Shown here: piece after piece, positions 24,901 to 36,700 of the stretch
Layout: each line of letters opens with the position of its first letter
Position numbering within the stretch: position 1 is the stretch's first letter
NCBI RefSeq assembly: GCF_041734735.1
Contig: NC_134883.1
Span: forward strand, 21,997,247 to 22,061,246
DNA from: Babylonia areolata
Taxonomy: Eukaryota; Mollusca; Gastropoda; Neogastropoda; Buccinidae
Direction: 5' to 3'
Length of the DNA stretch: 64,000 bases
Position numbers and translations under genes: made by a program
Notes under the pieces: model-generated
Databases searched by the model: none
Seen by the model: only the letters and a program-made list of their open reading frames with translations
Told to the model about the DNA's origin: nothing

Positions 24901-26679
24901 AAATTTTGCGTGCAACAGAAAAAATTTTGGTTGCTCTTCCATAATTGGGGAGTTTCTCCAGTAAAGGTGCAGCATGATAGGAGCAAAATTTGAGTGGTTA
25001 GAGCATTGGACTTTCAGTCTGAGGGTACTGTGCCTCGGACATGATTCTGATTTAAGGGCATGATGGGTTAAAGGTGGAAATCGGTTGTTGTTGTTTTCTG
25101 ATCTCCCAGGTCAATATATATGCAGACTTGCCAGTACCATAGTATCCATCTCAAGTCCGTACACATGCAGAAGATCAAATATACACATTGAAGATCTTGT
25201 AATCCAAGTGAGCATTAGGTGGATAAAACACAATTACACTGATCATGGACACCCCCCCCCAAAAACAGAGTATAGTTGCTTGAACAGTGGGGTAAAAGCA
25301 GTTATTCACCTAAAAAGCTATTCGTAGATCACATGCAAGTAAACATGGGAGTTGCATCCCAAGAATGAAGAAGAAGAATGGTGTGGTATTAATACCCCAC
25401 CCCCAATCCCCACACCCTTCCCTTTTTTCATCTTGTGTTAACATGTGTGTTTATGTGTTATTTTCAAGTATCTTGATTTGTATGATTTGTCCTGTTCTTG
25501 TTGGTGATAAGATGACAGATATTTTGTCATTTTTGGGTGTCTGGACATTGTTCCATCATTTTAGCCATTCTGTGTATACCTTTGCAGCATTATGCAAGAT
25601 TGATGTAAATTTAATTTTAATTACACATACTTAACCATGACCCAACTAGTGCAGACTCCGGCAGGGGTCTGACATTCCTGCCAGGAATGTCAGACCCCTG
25701 CCGGAGTCTGCACTTGTTGGGTCACGGTAAGTATGTTATTTAAACGTAATTTTAGATAGAAAATTTCCTTTTGCCTGCAGAGTAACTGTCAGATTAGCCT
25801 CTCCACATGATGTTGATTGTGAAAATTATTGACCAGTCACTTAATTACAAATTACAGCAGTTGAGTTCTGTCAAGAAGTTTTGTGATATTATTAAGGGCA
25901 GCTAAGTACATAGTTTATTACATTCTTTTAATGGAAGAGAGTAGGGCCGAAGGGAGGGAAAGAATATGCAGTCACTTTCACTACTTTGTGTTCAGTTTTT
26001 GAACATTGAATGTATCCAGTGACACACTATCATCTGTGTTTTTCTATTCTTTTTACTTATATCAGTCAGTATTGAGTGAAAGTTATTTTCTTTTGTTCCT
26101 GTTCATTTTATAGATTAATTGATATTGTTAGTTTTAAATGAGTTGTTTGCTCCTGTTATTGATCTCTGAGCAATTCTTCCATGTGACTTAAGATATAGTT
26201 TAAATAACTAAATTATTTGTTTCTATCATTGATCACTGAGGAGTTCTTTTATATGAATTGAAATTTCATTTGGCTGATCTCTATTATGTAAAAGTAACCT
26301 TGCTTACTTAAACATTGATAAGGATAATCTAATACAATATTGTTTATTGTTTTTTTTGGCTGATCTCTATTATGTAAAAGTAACCTTGCTTACTTAAACA
26401 TTGATAAGGATAATCTAATACAGTATTGTTTATTGTTGTTGTTGTTGTTTCCAGAAAAACTGAAAGAACTACAGACTCAGATCGAGGTGTATAAAAGTGA
26501 GTGACAGAAGTATTTTGTGATGATTGAGATTGTGAAATGTTTGGTGTAAGTGAGTATACAATTATGTTCGTCTGGGATTGTGTGTGTATGAAATTGCATG
26601 CATCAGTGTTGGTCATATTGGTTTTGTGTTTGTGCACTGAATTTTTCATTCAGAAACTATATTTGCCTATAGTGTGTGT

Positions 26680-26734
<55 letters not shown>

Positions 26735-29300
26735 TTCCTGAGAAGGGCTAAAAGTGTTTAGCGTCTGTTTCTTGATTTGTGACATTGTGGTTTGAATCAA
26801 GACATACAAGTTTTGCATGCCTGGTTTCCATGCAGTAGTATCTTATGTCTGTAAACCCAGGCTTTTGCATGAACACAAGTACTGAAGCAGAAAGAGGACC
26901 TTGATTACTTTAACGTGCTAGGATTTTAACCCCAGCATTCATGGTGCAGTTAAATATTTCACAGACTGTCTTATTATGGTAAAACTTGTCATGTTGTGAA
27001 TATGTTTTTTCTTCCTTATTTATGTACATTTCATATTTTTTCATTATTTTTTTTCAGTCAAGCTGGAGAATTCAGACAAGAAGCTGAAAGAAAGCAGTGA
27101 TAATATTGAGCAGCTTCAGAGTAAGTTGTGGAAAAATGGTGTCTGAGTTTTCCTTCTATCTGTTATTAACTTTAAGCAACAGGAATTTGATTCTTGTGTG
27201 TCAGCAAGGTGCAGTCATCCAGTATATAGGTGTGTGTGTGTGTGTGTGTGTGTTGTCTGTGTGTGTGTGTGTGTTAGCAGTAAATAAGTCAGTTTGACAA
27301 AAAACACATTTTAGATGGTAAGCAGAAAATATAACTTAATCATCCTGTGCAGTTTACACCCCTTGCAATTACATTTTTTATATTAAAAAAGAAAAAGAAA
27401 AATTAAAAACAGATATGGTTAAATGTATGAAAATATTATGTTTGAATTCTTTGAGTTCATAACTAACTAGATTTGACATGTGTGAACATGCTTGCACTTC
27501 TGCATATGCAGGTACAATCAGGGCTTAACTTAAAGAACTTGCATGTTCAGATTCTGTCTCTCCAATACTCACCATTTGCCATCATTGTCAGTCTAGAAAC
27601 CATATGTTCATGCCAAATCAAATGAAGAATACTTGCTGTGTTGACTGCTAACCCTGAGGATGACTTTTGCAGAAGAACTGGAAATGGCACAGTTTGATTC
27701 CGTTCAGTACATTGCCAAAATTGCCAGTCTTGAAGGTCAGTGATATCTTGTGTCGGTTGGTCTATGCATTTTCTTTTCTTATTTATTTCAACGTGTTTTA
27801 CTCTGTTGTGATGTCCTATCCCCAAGAAGCTCAGTATTTCTTTCTTGTTGTTTCTTAGGTGACCTTTTCTGGATCGTCGTTGAGCAAACTGTTTGTCTTT
27901 TTGAATGGTTGTTAATATGAAATTGTTAAGAACTTCTCTGGGGTTTAATGAGTAGATGATTAACTTTCCCTTAATTTCTGTAATTTTGAGTAGTAAATAT
28001 TATTGTTCTTGTCAGCATGGTTGGCAAATAATTGTGAAAAGGAGGAGAAGGAAGGATGTTGCAGGTTACAGTTCCTTCCTAAGTTCAGTGTAGACATACA
28101 TGACAAAATGATTTCTCTAAGAAGCAGCTAAGCATCAGAATCATTCACTGAAATCAGAACTATTAAAGCCGTAAGATTGGAAGTCTAAATCAGATTCATA
28201 TTATGATTTTTCTGTAAATGGTTCCAGTGTCATTCTTTCTCAGTAAATCACTGTCAGTCAAATAGATTCAAGGTTGATGGCTGGCATAAACGCACACAAA
28301 AAAGAAACCATTAGATTTAATTACAGATTATATCTCACTAACAAGCAGTTGAGCATCAGAATTGTTTACTGAAGATAGAAATGTTAAAGCCTAAGTTTGG
28401 AAGTTTGAATCAGATTCATTTATTATTTCTTTGTAAATGGTTCCAGGGTCTTTCTTCCTCTATAAATCATTTGCAGTCAAATTGATTTGTTTGATGGCTG
28501 GCATAAACACATATATAAAAAATCATAAGATTATGTCTTTTCTAGTCTGTAATTCAGCCAACAACATTTAATGTAGAATTCAGAGTCTGAGTGAAATAGA
28601 GATATCAGGAAGTAATCAGATTGAAATGTGTGGAAGCAGTATATGGGCATGAGTTTTTGTTGTATTGTGGTAGAGATATATGTGTGAGTTTTCATTTTGT
28701 TGTGACTGATTTTTATTTTATTTGGTGTAGATGGTTTTGTGTTGATGTGACTTTGTGATGGTGGTTCTCACTTGATTTGGTTGTGTTTTGCTCTTTACAG
28801 AAAAGGTTAGACTGTCTCATGTACACATGAACGAAATGATGGAAAATGCCTTGGATGGCTTAAAACGTGAGTGTACATGTAGCGTATATATTGTTAAAAA
28901 CTAGGAATGTGTGAATTAGGGAAAATGATGGTGTCTGAATTATGAAAATAGTCATATTTATGAATTCATCAACAAATGCACATACAGATATACACATGCA
29001 CACAATTAGAAATGAATTTTGTTTGGTGTCATATTCACTTCTGTTTTCTGATTGTGTATGCAGTTTACAAGCATGGAATCCTGTTTTTTGTTTGTTTCAC
29101 ACATGTATTTCTTTTCTTTTTCTTTTTTTGCTGCCCCTTTCAACTGGACTGTTTAAGTAGCATTTCTTTGATGCCCATTATTTCAGGTCCCCCATACACA
29201 GCCTCACCTGAGTTCATCTGCCATAACCTTAGTGCAGGCAGTCCTCAGGGAATTGCCAATGCTAAGTCACCAGCAAGCCAATATAGTACCATTATATACA

Positions 29301-29331
<31 letters not shown>

Positions 29332-30578
29332 GCATAAAGCAGTTAATTTTTGGTTGTTTTTTTATTGTTTTTTTTATTATTATTATTATTATTTTTTTAC
29401 TATATTTTAAAACAAAAAGGTAATGAATGTTTAAGAAATTCAGAGATACATATTCATACAGCATATATATTTTTCAGATCAGCCTGCAGCATTGAAATTG
29501 CTTGGCTTTGAATTTTCAGAGTGATTAGCTCTGCTGGGATAAACTGGCTCAGGGATTTCATTCTCTTCCATAAGCAGCAACAGCCGCAGTCATTATAAGT
29601 ATCTGAAGCTGAGTAATATTGTTGCTTTTAGCTACTTTTCAAACAAAACAAGAAATGTAAAATTAACAGTATGACACATGGAGAGGATTGAAAATGTGGT
29701 TAATGGAAATGAAGTGTTCTGCTGTCCTACACAGACCTTTATCTGTGTTCATTTTTTCACTAGACCGTGTGTGTCAGTGTTATTTATTTTCATTTATTTT
29801 ATTTTATTTTATTTTATTTAGTTTTTTTTTATTATTATTTTTTTTTTTTTTCTCTCAAGGCCTGACTAAGCGTGTTGGGTTACGCTGTTGGTCAGGCATC
29901 TGCTTGGCAGATGTGGTGTAGCGTATATGGATTTGTCCGAACACAGTGACGCCTCCTTGAGCTACTGATAGTGATACTGATACTGTCAGTGTTCTGCTCT
30001 GTTCCACAGACCTTTATCTGCGTTCATTTTTTCACTAGACCCTGCTGATGTTTTCTTTTGTATTGCTGTCTTTGTATTGTTGTGTTTCTTCCATTCTCTC
30101 TGTCAGTCTGTCTGTTTCTGACTTTTGCAGGCAGTTTTGTGTTTGTGGATGGTTTTAGTATGTTGATTCCTCATTTAGTTATTCTAAATTGATAAAGCTA
30201 CTTTGTTGATCTCTCTTGACTCAGTTTATGCATGTTTTTATTTTAATTGATGGCATCAGCATTTTTTAAATCATAAGTTGTTATTATTGTTTGACTGATT
30301 ACTGTTTTAAGATCATTTAAAGGATAGGCATTGCTGTAGCTCATTTAAAGATTTTTTTTATGTTTACACTGAGAATTATTCAGACAATAGATTTGCATAC
30401 TTTATGAATGTTAAGACACATTTTTACCAGTTAAGGAGAAAAATTAAGAGACAATGGATGACATACTAAGGTAAATAATCATTTAATAGTGTCTTTTACA
30501 TTGATTTGATTAATTAAAGAATTTTACTCATATGCAGGATGCGTGCACACACACCTGCACACGCGCGCGCACATACTG

Positions 30579-30623
<45 letters not shown>

Positions 30624-30718
30624 CCCTCCCCCCACACACCATACACACATTAACAATCTGTGTCTCTAATACTCACACACAGAAGACAAATATGGGTATG
30701 TATATGTTGATATGTGTG

Positions 30719-30757
<39 letters not shown>

Positions 30758-33700
30758 ATATATGTGTGAGTATACACATGGGTGCTCTCATATCATCAGT
30801 CTGTTACTTGTATTGTTGGTGTATAATCCAAGACTATTGCCTGCATACATGTGCAAGTATGCATATGTGTGCTCTCATGTTCTCAGTCCATGACTTGTAT
30901 CACTGGTGTATAATCAAGACTATTGTTTGTGTCATCTCTTTCTTCTTTTTATTTCTTCTTTCCGTTACATGACCAACATCGACTTGCCAATGACTCTGTT
31001 ATGGTTCATGCATACTGGGTATATTCGTGTCTCCATAACCCACCAAACACTGATATGGGTTACAGGATCTTTAACGTGCGTATTTGATCTTGTGCGTGCG
31101 TATACACACGAAGGGGGTTCAGGCACTAGCAGGTCTGCACATATGTTGACCTGGAAGATTGGAAAAATCTCCACCATTTACCCACCAGGCGCTGATTCGA
31201 ACCGGGGACCCTCAGATTGAAAGTTTAACGCTTAAACCACTCGGCTATTGCGCCCGTTATAATTCTTTTAAAAAACTGTATTTTTCTTCTAAATCAGTGA
31301 GCCAGATCTTTTCTTCAAAATGTCTTTTGTACCTGTCAGTCTGTCTGTCTGGTCTTTATTACCAGTGTTCATTTCCTCATTAGTGCATTCGTTGTATCCC
31401 TAACCTCTATTTGTCTTTTGGTTTTGTATATTTTTCGTGTTATTTTCTTTTCTCATTTCATGTATTTAAAAAATTCACATACACCATAAATCATTATACA
31501 AAATGGTAATATGTAAATACGTAACATTGATTTTTTTTGTAATAATGAAAAAAAGAAACAGGAACAGGAAACAATAAACACCCACAAACACAGAAACAAA
31601 TGATTGTCAAAATTAAATTGTGTTGGGTTTTTTTTTCCAGTCCAGTTGAAGGAGTCTCAGAAGCAGAGTGACAGTAGTGAGGATCTGATCTGTTCACTGG
31701 AAGGTATGTGTCAGGAACACAGCCATACCTTTCTTATCATCCATGTGTCAGCAACACATCCATACCTTTACTAATATCCATGTGTCAGCAACACATCCAT
31801 ACCTTTCCTATCATCCATGTGTCAGCAACACATCCATACCTTTCCTAACATCCATGTGTCAGCAACACATCCATACCTTTCCTATCATCCATGTGTCAGC
31901 AACACATCCATACCTTTCCTAACATCCATGTGTCAGCAACACAGCCATACCTTTCCTAACATCCATGTGTCAGCAACACAGCCATACCTTTCCTATCATC
32001 TATATGTCAGCAACACATCCATACCTTTCCTAACATCCATGTGTCAGCAAAACATCCATACCTTTCCTATCATCTATTTGTCAGCAACACATCCATACCT
32101 TTCCTAACATCCATGTGTCAGCAACACATCCATACCTTTCCTAACATCCATGTGTCAGCAACACATCCATACCTTTCCTATCCATGTGTCAGCAACACAT
32201 CCATACCTTTCCTAACATCCATGTGTCAGCAACACAGCCATACCTTTCCTATCATCTATATGTCAGCAACACATCCATACCTTTCCTAACATCTGTATGT
32301 CAGCAACACATCCATACCTTTCCTAACATCTATCTGTCAGCAATAGAGCCATACTTTCCTAACATCTGTATGTCAGCAACACATCCATGCCTTTCCAAAC
32401 ATCCATGTGTCAATAACACAGCCATACCTTTCCTAACATCTATGTGTCAGCAACAGAGCCATATCCTTCCTAACATCTATCTGTCAGCAGTAGAGTCATA
32501 CCTTTCCTAACATCTGTGTGTCAGCAACACATCCATATACCATTCTTAACATCAAACTGAATAGTACCTTTTGTTGTACACACTGCATCTGTATTTGTGT
32601 TGTGTTGTATAGTACTACTTTTTTCTCACAACAGACTTTCTCTTTGTGAAATTCAGGCTGCTTTGCCTGGGGAGAGCCTGTTTCCACAGTTCAACTCCAC
32701 CCACATAAAAGTTCGTTTTCTATCTGCAAGTGTATTTGTTTGGCCATCAAAGTAAATCTTTCTACATAAGTTTGCCAGGGACAACTCTCTTGTTGCTGTG
32801 GGTTCTTTTATGTGTGCAAAGTGATTGATACATACAGGACTTGTTTTAGTTTTTCGTCTCATCTTCATGACAGGTCCAGACCACCACTCAAGGTCTAGTG
32901 GAGGGGGAGAAAATTCTGGTGAACTCTCGATTCAAAATATCTATATTTGTTTTGTTCCTGAACAAAAGCTGTTATACAAACATTAACAAGTATCATGCAT
33001 CTGTTTGTATCATTTTATTTCTCTTATTTATTATGGGGTTTATTTCTCTGTGTGTGTACGTGTATGTATTGTACTGCCACTAAACATTGTCTTCAAGTGT
33101 TTGATCAGTATTCAGCACCATCATTTTGTAAGAAAATTGGCTGGACAGTAGTAAGAGTAAGCCCTGAGATGGCCTTTGTTGCTGACTGAACTTTAAACAC
33201 CAGTTTGAACAGGAAGCTAGGTCTGTCTGCTAGGGGGAAAGTTGTTCCAATTCTCATCTCATCTCATCTATCCCTTGACCCGTGGGTGGGTCGTTGGGGC
33301 ACCATGGATGACTGCCTGGTCAGCTCGCGCCACCTGCCTCGGTCCTCAGCGGCCCTTTGAGTTGTGGCAAATGGCAGGCCCGTCCACTCTTTGATGTTGT
33401 CCTCCCACCGCTTTCTCTGTCTGCCTCTCTTCCTCCTTCCTTGTACGGTACCCTGCAGGATGGTCTTGGCTAGGCCGTCTGATCGTGTGACGTGTCCATA
33501 CCAGCGGAGCTTGCGTTCCTTCACTGTGGTTAGCAGGTCTTTGAATGGGCCAATGGCGTTTTGGACTCTTCTTTTCACTTCCTCATTTGTGATGTGGTCT
33601 TTGTATGTAATGTTCAGGATCTTGCGGAAGCATCTCATTTCCAGGGCCTGGATTCTTCTCTGGAGTTCTGCAGTGAGGGTCCAGGATTCGCAAGCGTATA

Positions 33701-36700
33701 GAAATATTGAGAAGATGAGGGAGCGCATTAGTCTGATTTTGGACGAGAGGGAGATCTTTTTGTCCTTCCATATAGTCTTCAATCGACTCAGTGCGGCAGT
33801 AGTCTGCGCGATTCTGGACAGGACCTCTGGTTTCGAACCCTCGTCTGACACAATGGCACCCAAGTATTTGAAGGAGGAGACTTCTTCCAGTTTTTCACCG
33901 TTTACGTGCAAGTTGGACGTTACGCCTTGGCTGTTGTTGGTCATAACCTTGGTCTTCTCGGCACTGATCTCCATGCCGTAGGCTGATGATGTCTTGTCAA
34001 GTTTGTGCACGAGTTCTTCGAGTTCTTTCTCTTCTCCTGCCAGGCCATCAATGTCATCGGCAAAGCGCAGGTTGGTGATGACTCTGCCTCCAATGCTGAC
34101 AGTTCCAGTTCACAGACACACATATATGTGTGAAATCGTCTCTTCTATGGAAGACAAATAAGCTTTTTTCAAACTAGTGAAAAAATTTTGATTTTCTAAA
34201 GAGCTTTACCAAGAGAAGTGGATAGGTACTGTATGACAGTGGCAAAGGGATACGACTGATGATGGGCCAGTGTTGAACTGATCAGAAAGTTTGATGATAA
34301 TGATAATAATTAGTATTTATATAGCACTGAATTGTGTGCAGAGACAAATCAAAGCGTTTTCAAACCAGTCATTCACATGCATTCATAACTCTAAACATGA
34401 GAAATGGAAGACCAAGAATAGGCAGGGGAAGGAGGCTCTCTTGGAAAAAGACAGGTTTTAAGGCCAGACTTGAAAAAGCTGAGTGCGCAGACCTGATGAG
34501 GCAAAAGAGGAAGTTCATTCCAAAAGCAAGGTCCATAGACAGAGAACGAACGGTGGCCGACAGTGGAGTGTTTGAATCTTGGTATACGTAAACAGAGTGG
34601 GTCTGAAGCTGATCATAAGCAAGATGGGGTGTAGAGGTGAAGGCAGCCACAGAAATAGGAAGGGGCAGATTTGTGAATTCATTTATGACATAGAGTGCAC
34701 GTGGTGGTTGTTATTCCCCAGGTCACATTTGGCAGATAGAAAAACGCCTGATGCAGCAGGCAGCGATCGATCCTCTGACTGCTCCACTCCCTGGCAAGAC
34801 TGTCAGTGGTGATAACATGGATGATACCCTGTATGAGTCCGACCAGGACTCCACAGCCACTATCACCGTGACAACAGTCAATGGATGTGAGGTGGATTCT
34901 TTACCCATTCAAGACTCCAATTTGTTAGTGCCTGTGTCTTCGACCACCTCCAGTATGTCTGACTCAGGGAGCTATACGGATGATGGTGAGTTCTTAGTTT
35001 ATCCAACCAGGACTTACGTTTCCACTTCCAGTTTCAGTTTCTTAAGGAGCCGTCACTGTGTTTGGGCAGATCCATATGTGCTTCAACACATCTGCTAGGT
35101 AGATGCCTGACCAGCAGCATAACCCAACATGCTTTGTCAGGTCTTGAGTGCATAGATGCTTGACCAGCAGGGTAATTCAGCATGCTTAGTCAGGCCTTCA
35201 GTGCATGCATATATGTATTTGTGTACATATCAGAGTGGATTTCTTCTACAGAATTTGCCAGAGGAGATTTTTGTTGCCATAGGTTATTTTACAGTGCACC
35301 CAGTGCATGCTGACAGGGGACCTCGGTTAATCATCTCATCCAATCAAACTTGGGAGAAATGTTGAGACTGGGATTCAAACCCAGAACCTCATGGACACTG
35401 TATGGCAGATAAGCTATCAAAACCATTCTGCCACGTAGCTTCTGCTGAACTAAAGTAAACTGGTGTCAAATGTATGATATGTGAAGAATAATTTACCATG
35501 TGAGTATGCTTGAATTTTTTTCTTTTTTACTTTTTTGTGGTCAAGCCATAGGTTATATGAAAATACAGTGGCATTTAATAATTTTCTGATTTTTAGTATA
35601 GAAATACTCGGAAGACACAGTTTCAATTTCTGCGCTGTGTTCTGTAAGAAATGGATTTTCCTGTTGGCTGTTTCATGCTTACATTAGATTCACCATTTTT
35701 TGGCAACAAAATTAGAATGACCTCAAGCTTGCATTGTCAGCTTTGTTGTCTGTTGTGTAATTGTAAGTGAATGTGCATTCTGCAATTTTTTTGCGTGTGT
35801 GTGCAGAAAATGTCACCGAATCCAGAGAAGCCCAAAGAAAGGTTGAAGTGGAAATACAGAAGTACAAGGGTAAGCTGTTGCTTTGTTTGGAGGGGAAAAA
35901 AAAAAGAAGAAAGGATGTTGAAAGATACAATGATCAAACAAATAACAAGTGTTTCGGGAAAGGCAGAAAACACTTACATTGAAGTAGCCATTTTGTTGCA
36001 GATGAATATACAGAGACCAGTCTTCAGCTACAGAAATCAACCCTTGAGCTTGAGAAGCTAAAGGAGCAGTATTTCGAGGTGCAGCAGACAGCAAAAGAGA
36101 GGGGGGATCTTGTCTCTGACTTGCAAGGTATTCTTTTGCTAACCCCGGTTCTGTGTTTGTGTGTATTTTTTCTTTTCATTGGTTTATATATTTTCTGTTC
36201 TCTAGGTAATGATTTAGATGTACACCTTCGTTTATTTCAACACATCTACATATTCATACATTAGATTGGGCGAATGGGTGTGTGATCGGAAGCGGGGAGG
36301 GGGTTGTACACACACGCAAACACACACACACCACACACACACACACACACACGAGTTAACAGTGGAGGCATTGGGTGGAGGGGTCATCAGTCATATTACA
36401 AGTAAAAGAAATTACAAGCTACTCACCACAGAGTGGCATGTGACCTCGGTGACTGATGCAACAAACTGCTGAAAATCATGCAAATAACCATGAATATCAC
36501 CATAACTTGTGCTAAAAAATACTTCCATGTTCTTACATCGTGGAGTGAAAATTACATAGCCAAATGACAAAGGCTGTTCAGAAATAGTGCTGGAGCAGCT
36601 AGTGGTAAAGTGTGTATTTCTTGGATAAAGTGGTGGTATTTTGTTTCAGTGTTTTAACCCTTTGGGTCTGTCGCATTCATGCAAAAATTACACTTATAAA

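Noticed and set aside
31817-32510. Three overlapping open frames of about 80-110 codons with a repeating [18 protein letters not shown]-like peptide
   Set aside because: They are the three frames of the 37-bp minisatellite. The 37-residue period is 3 x 37 nt; no start context or homology supports a protein.
31704-32540. A CRISPR-like array
   Set aside because: Units abut without unique spacers and the genome is animal. It is a minisatellite.
33364-33981. Open frame of 205 codons on the + strand
   Set aside because: It is antisense to the RTE-like LINE frame, whose motifs (FADD, WYGHV) are clear on the - strand.
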